Source: Inia geoffrensis (Eukaryota > Chordata > Mammalia > Artiodactyla > Iniidae). Taken from it: DNA of 64,000 nucleotides. The DNA lies in assembly GCA_036417435.1 (NCBI GenBank), contig CM070902.1, positions 131,491,886 through 131,555,885 of the forward strand. Reading direction: 5' to 3'. How positions within the stretch are numbered: position 1 is the first letter of the stretch; every line of letters starts with the position of its first letter. The notes below the pieces were generated by a model, which did not search any database, was not told the DNA's origin, and saw nothing but the letters and a program-made list of their open reading frames with translations. The position numbers were made by a program, and so were the translations under genes. This document shows positions 33,368-46,500 of the stretch, in pieces.

Positions 33368-36300
33368 CCATTCTTAACTCCAGGGTTGTACAAAAACAAG
33401 CCCTTGGGTATATTCTCTAGAGGTTGAAAAAGTCTGCTATATTCACAAAGCTCTTAGTTTATGGTGATGAGTGTTCAGCTTGCCATTTGCTCTTTGAGTC
33501 TTGGGATTGTCTTAAGCCAAACACTGGATATGATGCTATAGTCTCAGAAATTACCTTTACCCAGATTGGTGGATTTAGCAGTTTGAAGGACAGGTACATA
33601 GACCCTCAGAAAGGGATTCTTGAATATAAACCCATTTACTAGGCGTGTGTATTGGACACTGTTCAGACAGAACCGCATGGACTCACTTGACTGGCCAGCG
33701 GGGCTGCAAATGTAGAAGGCTGCTTATAATTTGCCAAGGAAACACTGCTTGGGTTGATCAGAGATGTGTGTAGCTGGCTATGGGAGAGTTGGCATGGAGG
33801 GAAGAATAAAAGCTCATGCCCAAACCCCTGGGTGACTGGGTGAAGATATTTTAGCCATTTGTCCTGATAGTATCTTTATCCTTGGCAAGAATACTAGGTT
33901 GTACGGTTAAAAATATATACAAGCAAACTTTCACTTATGATCATTTTCCTAGGATAACTCAAGAAACAAATGGACAGAAAGACCATCCATCTTGAGATGG
34001 ACAGCCACAAGAAATGAAGCAGTAATTAGGGATAAAGCCTAGTCAGCTGTGATCCCAATCAGACTATACCCCTCAAACTCTAAACTACAATGCCACCTCC
34101 TACCCCGGGAAGGATCTCTCAAACTTTTTGAATAAAACATTGTTTTGCTTGCCTCTTTGGGATATACTTGATGATAGAGAAGTTGAATATTGAATTTTTG
34201 CTGCTGATATTTAGACTAACTAAAAGTGGGTAGGCTGAAGATTTTTAAAATACATGTGACAACAAGCTACTTATTAAATAACTAACCATAAATGTAAATA
34301 TTGAGAAATGTATGTTAATGTTTTCTCTTGGTTTCAGGTTCTAGGCATCCAAGTGAAATGCTTCCATGAAATTATCACTATAGGTTACAGAGTCTATCGT
34401 TCTTATGACCTACCTTGGTTTAGAACACTAAGCTGGTAAGTGACTTAAAACTGTTTCAGATATGAAAATCTGATTCTTTTCTGAAGTTTGTAAGGAAGCT
34501 CCTGATCAATCAGTATCTACATGGTTGACCTTATAGATTGATTTTAAAGAAATATAAGTTAAAAGAATGAAATTGAATTTTGAAAGAAGGAAATTACCTT
34601 TAACTCTCCCATTTCAACACAACTATTTTCATATCTCATCTTTCACTCTTTGTGGAGATACCTGATTTAAATTGAATATAAACACTATTCTTGTGCTCGT
34701 TTTAAAAACCTTAGCATTATATTTGACACATTTTTATATCCTTTATAATTACAATTTTAACAGAAAGTTTCATTTTGTAAAATGTTATGAATATGTGTAA
34801 CCTTTTGCCTTATTTCCCCTCAGTTGATATGAGACCACACACAAAATTTGATATTTCTACAAAGACTTGAAGTTGAGATATGAAAATAGTTTTGGGTTTT
34901 TTTGTTTTGTTTTGTCTTTTTTGGTCTTTTTTTTTCTTTTTTTTGAGTGATCAATGGTTTACTCAGGATGGGAAAGCCCAAGCTGAATGTCTGTCTCCCT
35001 CCTCCCCTCCCATCCCCACCCCTGCAGGCTGGCCCACCTTCTCCAAAGCCCCCATAGGCCCCAGGATGCCGGCGGGGGGTGGGGGGCAGGGCAGTGAGAG
35101 GAGGGATGACCTCACCTTTGCTGCTTCTGGTTTGGTCTCCTCCAGGCCCTGGGCCCTGTGACATGCAACAAGGAGGGTAGTCAGAGGGATGAGGAAGACT
35201 CTGGGGTCAATGCGTAAGGAACCCTGCTAAATATTTCAGGGCAGTTACCAGCCTCTGAAATATTGTATATGTACAGATGCATGTAAAATTAGTAAATAAA
35301 AATCACCAAATAATTTTAATATTTAAAGCTTTATATATTTTTAAAACTTTCTAGGTTTCTTAGTTATCAGGACCTTGACCATGAAACATGATAATATGAT
35401 AGTTCATAATTAACCTAACAGGCCATGTCTTTGAATATAGTTGTTTGATTAGTATCAGCCAGAGGGGCCAGTGTCTTATTATAACAAACGAATCACTTTT
35501 TGGGCTTACAGTAGTCGAAAACAGTTTCTTGGTTTTGTTAACACTTAATTTTTCCTTCTGGAAAGTTTCTTCATGAGTGGTAGTGTGTACAGGGAGTGTT
35601 AGGTAGATTAAGTAGTCGGAGAGTAATTAAAAGCTAAACCGTGCAGGATTGATTTTAAGTGTAGGGGGAAGAAAAAGGTAGGTCAAGATGGGCTCCAGTG
35701 ATTGTAGAGGCTTCTTGGAGAAGGTGAGAGAGAAACTATTACTTGAAATAAAGACAGGCTTTGGCTAGAGAAGAGTGTTCTGGGTTGGGGAAGCAGCACC
35801 CATCAGGTTTCAGATGTGGGACAGAGGAGGCATGTGCCACAGATGGTGAGATTTTCCTGGCCCTCCTGAGCAGAAGGTGTATATTTATTAGGGAGTAGTG
35901 GCCAGAAAGTTGGATTGGTGGCTGGAGTAGGCTTTGACAGCCTTACAGAGGCGACACAGGCAGTTTCCATTGTAGGAGAGAGAAAAATGGTAATACAGCT
36001 GATAAAAATTAAAATACTTCCCTTTGGGAACAGTGGGGTGTAATTCCATTCATGAGAACCAGAGGGAAACCACCCCTTTCATCTTCTACTGCCCTCCTGG
36101 CTGCCTAGGACTCTGCCCTTCTAAGGAGGAGTCCGGGAGGAACCCTAAGGCAGTGTTTCTCAGCCTTTTTTTCTGGCTCACACATGCTCCCATCAGCAAA
36201 ATCTCATGGGTTCAACTTCTCCCCAGGGACAAAGATATACCAGAACTGGGAGAAGGGATAGGCCGTTTATCAAGTTTTTAAAGTTTTTCCCAGAGATTTT

Positions 36301-36553
36301 TACCCGCTGCTAGCTCCGTTCCTCGCAGCTACCCTTTTTGAGTCACTGTTCAACTAGAGTGCATCTGGAGCATTGAGAAGAGGGGGCAAGACCCCAGTAT
36401 GTGCAGGGCAGGAGGGTGAGGTTAGAGGTCAAATTGCCTCTACCTTCTTTTCCTGTTGATCTTCCCTAGGGCAGGTGGGAATTTGGCTTAGGATCTTTAC
36501 AAAGCATTAGACCTGTGAGTAGCTGGGAGTGAATTTTCATTATAAACTTAATG

Positions 36554-36610
<57 letters not shown>

Positions 36611-37464
36611 TGAGAGTGTATGAGAGAGTGAGTGTATGTCTAGTATTTTCTACATTGTTTCCTAATTATCTGTCTCTGGCATTTAGATATTGAGCTAAAT
36701 AAAGGCATGAACTATTCAGTAAATTTTTATTGACTGATAAGTTTGAAATTAAGTTTAAAACAGGAAAAAAAGCATTTTGGTGGAATATATCATGAACTGG
36801 TCTTCTCGACTTGGTTCTGAACTTTATGTCATCATCACACTGTAGAAAATAGTTTTGTTGAGTTTGAGGGGAAAAAAATTTCAAATCTAAAGAAGCTAAT
36901 TGTTTTAAAAATTATAGGTACTTTCTACTGTGTGTAAACTACTTTTTCTATGGAGAGACTGTAGCTGATTATTTTGCTACATTTGTTCAAAGAGAAGAGC
37001 AACTTCAGTTCCTCATTCGCTACCACAGATTTATATCATTTGCCCTCTATCTGGCAGGTAAGTTAAGGAAAAAAGTCTTTATTGATATGTAGCCAATATA
37101 TGTTACATGCTTATTTTTATTTGTTTTTTAAATTTATAACATCCTTTATTTGTTACATTTTAATCCAGTTTCTCTTTGTAAAAAGTCTCATATATAAAGC
37201 TATTTCTTTCATCACAGTCTTAAGCAGTAGTCACTCCCTAATGGTGGTTTAAAAAAAAGTACTTGCTTAATAGTCACTCCATATATTTGAAAATTTTCTT
37301 CACAAATTATAGTAAAGGCACTTTTAAATATATGGTTATTTACCAAGTATAATTTACAAAGAAACTTTCACATATGTATTGCTTTATTTGTTCCTAGGAA
37401 ATAGAGTTTTCATATAGAATTATTCGGGGTACTTAGTTTTCCTGACATGGTTTATTATATATTC

Positions 37465-37502
<38 letters not shown>

Positions 37503-40500
37503 CATATTTGTTTATAGTAGGCTATGCCACATGTTTTTATGATTTTAGATTAAGAATCAGATAGTTAGGATAACATTAGAATTAATAGATTTGTTTTCCA
37601 TTAAAGTTTACCAATCATAAAAGAAATTTCTAAGAAATTGATTTAGATATGTACTGTTTAAAAATCAGATTGCCAGTTTGAATCCTGGTTCCACCATTTA
37701 CTAGCTGAATAAACTTTGGGAAATTTAATTAATTTACCTGTGCCTCAGTTTCTTTGTCAAGCACTTAGAACAGTACCTGGTACTATTTAAGTATTTATCA
37801 TTTTCATTATTGCCACTTTTAAAGGAGGAAATGAAATTTATTTGTGAGTTTTCACTTTAGCTTTTAATAGTTACTGTTTTAGCTGTTAGGAGTTTCTCAT
37901 AAATTCTTCTCCAGTTAATACAATTCTGGAAACTGAATACAACATGGATGACTTCCATTTCTCATTAAACAAAAAAATACAGAATATGCGGGGAAGAATG
38001 TCCAGTCCTTTAAAAGTATGTCATTTATATTCAGTAACTATGATCTTTTTCATGGTGTTCAATTTTAATAAACACCCCTGCAGATCTTGGTCTCTATTTC
38101 TGATTCTAGGAAGCCAGAGAATGAAATACAATCTGAAATGATAATGGTAATTTTCAGAGAATCATTTTTGGGGCAGGGGAACCTACATTTTCCGAAGAAA
38201 TTGCCTGTTTTACATTCAGGTTTTTTGTTAAGTCCAGTTTTCTCAGTCCATTACTTAATTTTTTAAAATTATAAATGATATGTCTAACATACATTCTTAG
38301 AAATAGATATTGAATGTAGATATCTTCATTCTTGGAAATAGATATTGAAAAGTATTTTTGTTCTTTCAAGGGCAAAAGAAGTTATTCATTCTAAGGTATC
38401 TATTTCATTTTAAATTCTAATCAGTTTAGAAGAATCATGATTATTAGAGAGATTAATTATGACTGCTAACAGCTAAAATTTTGGAGAATAATATGCTTGA
38501 CTCTGATTTTATGTTCATTAAACCTCATCTGTGACATTTTTTTTCATGGTAGAAAGAAATTTTGCCTAGTTTATCAAACAAACACATTTGATTCATTTTG
38601 TTAAATGTAAGGTAAATTCTGGGATGGATTCTTTACTATTACAGGAGAGAAGCATACTGTACCTTCTTAGTCTATATTTTTACTGGCAAGACTTCTTATT
38701 AGCAAGAAAAATGTCTAATAACAATAACTTTATTTCATATATAATTATTCTTATAATTACTTAATAGTAAAACTGTGATTAATTAAAATATAAATCATTA
38801 ACATATGTGCATTAGTTAAAAAATCTGATATGTCAGAAGAATCTGATAATGTTATTGTTAATGTAAACAATAACCCTGAACCCCAACACTTGCAGATTGT
38901 TTTCATTTTTCTAAGTAATATGCCTATTTCTTAATTTATTTAGGCATTGTCTATTGACTTCCTGTAATAACCTCTCTCTCTTCTCCATACTCAGTTTTTA
39001 TTGTCATTATTTATATTATTAAATAGGTCCCTAAAGTATCCCTTTCTAAAGAGCCAAATAGTATCTTTGATTATATTTCCATTCTTTTACCACTTTTTGC
39101 TTTTCCTGCCCTTAATAGCTGCTCTTTACCTTTTCTTTTCCACCTTCATAAATTTCTGTGTAGGAATCCTTAATTTTCCTTTTGAGTCTGTCCCATGTCT
39201 GTTGGTCATTTTTTCAGATGTTCACAGAAATCAGAGAGTTGATTAGTTCCCGTTTTTCCTGGTGACCTTTATCCCAGGGACGTCTGGGCTCCTGTTGCTG
39301 TTTGGACTGGCTGCTTGTAGGCCTGTTGTCAGCTGTCCCCTCATGATTTGGCTTTTCCTGTGTCTTCCAATTTCTAGGATAACACCCTCATTCTGCTGCA
39401 GCATAGCCTCTAATAGTTTCCTATGAAATGTGCTTAGAAGGTAAATATTTTATGTTCATACCTTTCTAATAATATCTTTGTTCTTTTCTCACAATTGACT
39501 GCTTTGGCTAGGGTTCCACTTACTAGTAGTAGACTTGTACTTAGTCCTCTAGTTTAGAAGCCCAAGCCTTAACCTTGCCTTCCAGTGAGCCTTTCCTGTT
39601 CAGTTTTCTCTAGAAAATACTTCTACTTGTCCTGATTTCTCAGATCTGCTGAAAGTCATCCAGTCGGTTTTCCAGCTTCCAAATTTTGTAGCCATTTTTC
39701 TTCTTTTTTCCTTGACATTTCTTCAATTCTCTTTGCTCTGCAGGTTTTTGCCTTAATTTCTTTTAACATGATTTAGTGGGCTACCAGGACGGAAGAGAAA
39801 GAAATGTAATACATGAACAATCGACCATTTAAAAACAGAAATCCTTGATTAGTGTTTTATTTTTCCCTTGGCTTAAAACAACAACTAATTTTTTTCTCCT
39901 GGTCCTGTGGATTGACTGGGCTTCACTGGGCAGTTCTAACTTAAGGCCTCCCCTCCAGTTGCAGTCAGATGGCGGTAGTGCTGGTCATGTGTGTCCTAAG
40001 TGGGCTAGACGTCCAAGGTGGCTCACTCTCACGGGCACGGTTAGTGCTGGCTGGTGACCCGTGGTGCTGGCTGGTGACCCAGGCACCCGAGTGTGGGCTC
40101 TCCACAAGCTCCACATGGGGCTTGGCTCTCTCAGCACCATGCCTGAGTTCTGAATAGGGAGGGCGCCAAAAGCCAAGCATCTCAAGAGTCCTTACCTAGG
40201 ATTTTTTTTTTTTTTTGCGGTACACGGGTCTCTCACTGTTGTGGCCTCTCCCGTTGTGGCACACAGGCTCCAGACGTGCAGGCTCAGCGGCCATGGCTCA
40301 TGAGCCCAGCTACTCCACGGAATGTGGGATCTTCCCGGACCGGGGCACGAATCTGTGTCCCCTGCATCGGCAGGTGGACTCTCAACCACTGCGCCACCAG
40401 GGAAGCACCCTAGGATGGTTTTTTAAAACTAGTTTTTAAAAATGAAAACATAATACGTTCCCACAGTAAAAATGCGGGCTGAAAAGGAGTATTCCGTGAT

Positions 40501-43500
40501 ATCTCCCTCCCTGCTCAGAGCCTTACTTACTCTTTCCAGGGGCTTCCTACCACTATTCAGACATCTGAGTATTCAAGCTTATATGTTTATATCCTCCTTC
40601 CCTCATTTTTGTACACAAATGAGAGCAGACCATCCTGCACCTGTTTTTTCCCACTTAAAGTAGCTTATTTGTGGTTTTATATTGGCACATCTAAACTTAT
40701 CTCGCTTTTTCCGTATCTGCAGTTACATCTGATGTGCATACAGCAAAATCTGATGGGTAGCATGTCAGAAAATAAGGCGACTACTATTTCCTTGCTTTGC
40801 ATTTGCTCTAACTTATACTTGAAAATAACTTCTCAATTGAGAGGGTAAAGACAATGTAATTTATTTTCTTTCTTGTTGCTTTTTATAACATTGTATACAT
40901 GATAGCCTCCCAACCAACCCTTTTCAGTCATTGTTTCTTCATTCCCTAAAATTTCTGACTCTACTTTTATAAAACGAAATCAGTATTTCTTCTTTTTTCT
41001 AACTGATTTCCACCATGGACATAGCTTACCACTTGCTCTTTTATAGAATCATGGAAGCTTATTGAAAATCATCAGTGTTGTTCCTTCAACAAACATTTGA
41101 GTGCCTTCCAAGTGCCAGTACTGTACATGGTGTTGAGGATACAAAGGGAAATAGGCTGGTAGCATGCCTTCCAGGGTATTGCAACTGCTGAGACACATGT
41201 CCCCTAGTTCATTGCTGGAATGTGAACAAGGACCTCTAAGAGCATAAAGAAGGGGAAGGAGGGCCTTGCTTTGCTGGGGTGGGAAGGCCATAGAACACCT
41301 TGAAGAAGAGATGACAGGTGTCGTGAGAAGCAAAGAACAATCAGGTGTTTGCCAGGTGGACAGAAGGAAAGGGCATTCCAGGAGGAGGGAACAGCTGTAC
41401 AGTCTTGAGAACGAGAGAGGGTGGCATGTTCGGGACCAGTGAGAGGCAGTGAAGGTTGCAGAGGTAAGCAGGAGCCCCGTCTTGAGAAGCTTTGTGTATT
41501 GTGGGAAGAGTTTGGGCTTTATCCCAGGAAAACTACCGGAGGATTTTAAGCTAAGAGATGATATAACCAGATCTGTAATTAAATGAAGGATGAGTTGGAT
41601 AACGTTAATAGAGTGACAAGATAGGAACCTGTCATACTAAATATAATGTAGGCTTGGCCTGAGGTTTATATTTAATACTAAGAGGGTTATATATTTTAAA
41701 AAATTATGGGACTTCCCTGGCAGTCCAGTGGTTAAGACTCCGAGCTCCCACTGCAGGGCGCGGGTGTTCAATCCCTGGATGGGGAACTAAGATCCCACAT
41801 GCTGCGTGGCACAGCCAAAAAATTTAAAAAAAAAAAAAATTAAAATACTGTGGGCTAATCTTAGAAACCAACTGCTATTTATGATAGTCTATGAAAAATT
41901 GCTTTTGTATCCCAAATTATTGGCTTAAAATGTACTTTTTGTTGAGAAAATTATGTATTTCCATGTAGTTTTAAGAAATAATAGAGTCCCTTATGCACTT
42001 TGCCTAGTTTCCACTAATGGTAATATTTTGAAAAATTACAGTGTAAGATAACACCAGGATATTGACATTATTACAGTCTTACAAATGTATTTTTAAAGCA
42101 AAACTTTTTTTTTTTTTTAAGTATAGTTGATTTACAATGTTATGTTAGTTTCTGGTGTACATCAAAGTGATTCATATATAAATTCTTTTTCATGTTCTTT
42201 TCCATTTTGGTTTGTTATAGAGTATTGAATATAGTTCCCCGTGTTATACAGTTGGCCCTTGTTGTTTATCTATTTTATATATATTTTGTAGATTGCATCT
42301 GCAAATCCTAATTTATCCCTTCCCCACCCCTTTTCCTCTTTGGTAACTGTAAGTTTGTTTTTTATGTCTGTGAGTCTGTTTCTGTAAAACACAACTTTGT
42401 AGTAAGCTAGGAGCTACTGGGATAAGAGATGAAACTTCCAATATAAATTATTCATAGTATTCTGTATCTGTTATCATTTTACACGTGTCCTAAATATGGT
42501 CCTATTAAATGACCATAAGCACTCTGTGTTTCTCTTGTTTTTTTAATTTCCAGTGCCTAGCCCAGGGTCTGGCATTTAGGTTCCCAATACACATTTACTA
42601 GATGAATGATCAGGAGGCTGAGAACATGCACATCCACACACAGTGCTTTTTAGAGAGAATTTTTTTCAGCATCAGTGTTTTGGTTGCTGGGTCTTGAGGC
42701 CTTACTGGTGATTCTTGAAGTGATTAGCAACATTCATGAGCTTAGTCTAGCAAATGAAGGTAGACTTTAAAACAGGAGTAAGGAAATAGAAAGTGTGCTC
42801 TGTTGAGATATATGTACCTTTCTCTCAAATTATGCTGATAAAAATCTCTGGAATTCTTCTTGTTAAACAGCATTCCAAGTGTCCTGTCCAAATTTTAGTT
42901 CTGCAGTGGCCAAATGACTTTTATAGGTCTTAGCAGATTTAAAAAGCAGAGACAACACAAGCTCTTTCATTGACGTTGAATTTTATTAAAATAAAATGTA
43001 TGTATATCCAGGTCTGACCCACTCACCAAGGCCCACCACATTAAATGATGTGTTTAATATTATACCAGATGTCTCACTGACTAGGACCTGGAAATCATTC
43101 TGACACTTAGATAATTTTGTTGTAAAATGAATTTGAGTGATAGCAAAAAGAAAATTATAGGAACAACATTTTCTCTAGAGTCTGGATATATTTTAAAAAG
43201 ATCTCGGTGCCTTGGATTTGAGGCTCTTTAGAAACCGGAGCAACTATGTGATTACATGTCTAGTAATGATGGGTGAATAAGCTTAAGATGTTGGACCCTT
43301 AATATCATCACCTTAAGATCTCTTTATCCGACCAGTGATAGGCATATTAAGTTTAGTAGTTTGGTTTTTTTGTTTTGTTTTGTTTTTGCTTGTATTTGTG
43401 CATGGCTAACTGTTTTGACTTCTTTTTAAAAACCTTTAAGGGTAAGTTATGACTTGAATATAATACTTTGAATTCAAGAAAAATCAGTGGACTTACAAGA

Positions 43501-46500
43501 TTATAGCTAAAATTAAGGCATGATTAAGAATGTTTTTCCAAATATCCTGAATATGTTTTATCTCAAAGGATGGTGATGAAATCTTTGAAAGATGTCACAA
43601 ACAACTGTTCATAAAGGACTGTATCTTCAAAACCACTTACAGTTTTAAAATTAAGATGATTAGAATCTATACACATATCAGTCTTGTTCTATACCTTAAA
43701 CTCACCCTACAGATTAAGAGAAACTTTTCTCTATCTTAGCCAGTATAATGGTTGGTTTGTGTGAATTTCTACAGTGCATGTTCAAACTTTTTTAAAACAA
43801 CTCAGTTGTATTCTAGTGGCTGAATATCGGCACACATAATGCAGTGTGCTTCTGAATTTGTTGAACATGATGTTTGAAATGTTTTGGAGTTGGATTAGTT
43901 AGGGAAGTGTAATGAAAAATACAGCCATGTGAAAGAGTAAAGGATGAGTCAGTAAGCTCCAGTATTTAATCCTGGGTCCATCTTTGTTTTTTGAGTTAAG
44001 GACTGCATGTGTTTACTGAATTGGTTAATCACCAATAAGAAATTTTAAAAATAATTTGATTATTTCTTTATATTTTCCTGTCTCTTCAACTAGATTATGA
44101 GCTCCTTGAGTGGAATGACTATCTTATCCATTTTTTTTGTATCTTGTGTCTGGTGCATCTAAAGTGCTCCATAAATATTTTTTGATTGTCCATTTTTTCG
44201 GAAATTTCCTCTATCCCATCTTTTGGACTTTTCAATGTCTTTTTTTTTCCCTTCATTTCTCCTGACTGCTTTAGAAATCTCATTCTTTTTTGTTCTTTTT
44301 GAATATAATTGTCTGTAATCTGTTGGGTAACTGGCTCTCCCTAACCACCTGGGAACGCCTTGATACTGGGCAACAGGATATACACATCTTTGCATGGACA
44401 GCACAGTGCTGTTTATATAAATGGTGATCAGTAAGTGTAACTAAACATAATTATATATCAAGAACTGTATGTTAGGAAACTTTTTCAATGAATACTTTTG
44501 TTTACAATACTGTAACAAATCCTATGATTTTAATTGGAAATATAACTGTACAAATGTTCTTTGTTAATTGGGGAAAAAGTAAAACTATGGATCTAAATGT
44601 ATAAAGTTATCCTTTCCATAGATTTATTGAAATATAGCATGTATGTATTTTTACATGGTTAAACATAAAATATACACATAGCTAGATGGTTGTGAATGAA
44701 AAAGTAAATTTATGTTTCTTTTTTGGATTCTTTTTCTTTGAAAATAATATTTAACCTTAGATATGCTAGGAAAACACTTTACATCCTCCTTTTCCACATT
44801 CAGAGAACTGTGTTATTTTAATGTATCTAGGAGTCAGATAATTATATCCTTTATTAGAGCACCCTAAACAGCTGCATTGCTACTGGTTGACTTAACAGTG
44901 AAATTGGATCAGGTAAAAGTGAGCTGCCAAGACTGTCCTGGATAAAAATCATCATTAGGAAAGTATTGAATAAGTCTGCTGGTAATTTTATTTGAAGAAG
45001 TGCTTAAGGGTGAATGGTATTATATAATTTCAAGAAAGAGACCAACCAAACATGTTGTACTAGTATTTGTGAAGAGGTAATTCATAGTTAATGATGTTGA
45101 GAGGTTCCCGAGCCTGTGCAGGGAGAGCCAGAGAGGTCCGTTTGGACAGAAGGGGAGGTTCCCGAGGCATCTGTCTTGCCTCTGCTTTGCCTCTGAACCA
45201 AGTCCAATCTACATTCACCTTTAACCATGGACCAATGGCATAAAGAAGCATAGAAATTTCATTATTCCTTAAGCAAAAAAATAAATCTACCTGCTATTGA
45301 AGAGAAATTTAAAAGCAATGATTTTTAAAGAGGTCTTTTATGCTACTGGTGATTTCAGTGCCATGAATTCCATGTTTTAATCTCCCCCTGCCCCACCTTG
45401 CTTGCTTTCTTTTTCTCAAGAAAGTGACATATGGCTGTCAGTTTGCCTCTACTCAGAGAATGTTTCCATATTTCTTCTGCAGTTCAATCAGTTAGATTCT
45501 ATAGGTGACAAATAGGAGGTGAGGTAGGATCTGGGAGCCAGTGTGCATTCTCTTCCTTTATCATCATCCTTTACGCTGACATTACAAATCGGTCATCAAA
45601 AAATAGCTGCCAGCAGCTGCTGTTTGATTTTTTGCTCTGGTCAGAGTAGTATCAACCTTGCTTACTCTAGTGGTTAGAATTGCCTTGGTAAGTATAACTT
45701 AGATATACAAAGTCTAGTACTTATTTCATATGGGGTAGATTAGGTGACAGTTCGCTTTCTATCTTAGAGAACTCTCTAAAGATATTGCAGAATAGAATGC
45801 ATGAGTAGCTGTTTAGCTGAAATTAAACTTGGCTTATGCATTTCCAGTATCTACTTCTGTAAAAATATAATTATCTTTAGGACTTCACTGATATATTGGG
45901 CAAAAAGTGCTTCATATTGCCTCCCATTATTTAATATATAATTATTAGATTTCATTTCATTAGGTAGAATTTTTATTTAGTAAAATTTTATGGTAATAAA
46001 TTTGTAGGATATAAACAGAAACACAAATACTGTTTGTACATCATGAAATTATTAAGAGTATTATGTTTTACTGTAATTATTATAACATGGGTCTGAGAAA
46101 TTTCAAATCACTCTTAACCTGAATCTTGCTGATGATAGTTTATGGAACCACGAGACTCTTGAGAGTCATTAGGATCTAAGGGTTTAGCTCTTTTCTAGCC
46201 CCGTGATCCCCAGTAAATTAATAAAGTCCTTTGTGTATTTTTCTTCATCTGTAAATTGGAGATGATAATAGGTACCTACATCATAGGAAGGTTGGAAGGG
46301 TTAAAGCTTATCAAATGCTTATACAAGAGCCTGGATCATAGTAAGTGTTCAGTAGATGTCAGCTGCCATAATAATTATTATTAGTTTTTATATTATATAG
46401 CGATTGAAACATTCTACACAGACATTTGATGGATTGACTAGCAAATAAATTTTAGTGAACTGAAATTCGGGATCTGTTTTTCCATGTCCACACGTTAGCA

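Larger units (their letters stand above)
32990..33424 (+). mobile_element. hAT-type non-autonomous DNA transposon split by a SINE
   Basis: The left half ('ctctttctgtaaaggaccag', 'ttttaggctttaaggagcc') and the right half ('tccattcttaact', 'gtacaaaaacaagccc') belong to the same widespread mammalian element as the copy at 58147. A SINE separates them. Confidence 0.7.
29422..34337 (+). other. CDS1: CDS1 intron 3
   Basis: Contains L2 in both orientations, two CHR SINEs and a split hAT-type transposon. I recognise nothing in 30690-31860 or 33430-34337. Confidence 0.85.
34436..36917 (+). other. CDS1: CDS1 intron 4
   Basis: Holds the retrocopy-like block (34880-35225), a diverged antisense L2 (about 35670-35960), a hAT-like piece (about 36145-36340) and a TG repeat. 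I recognise nothing in 35230-35660. Confidence 0.8.

Noticed and set aside
33424..33642. 72-codon + strand open frame in intron 3
   Set aside because: No recognisable domain, no splice or promoter context, and a length expected by chance.
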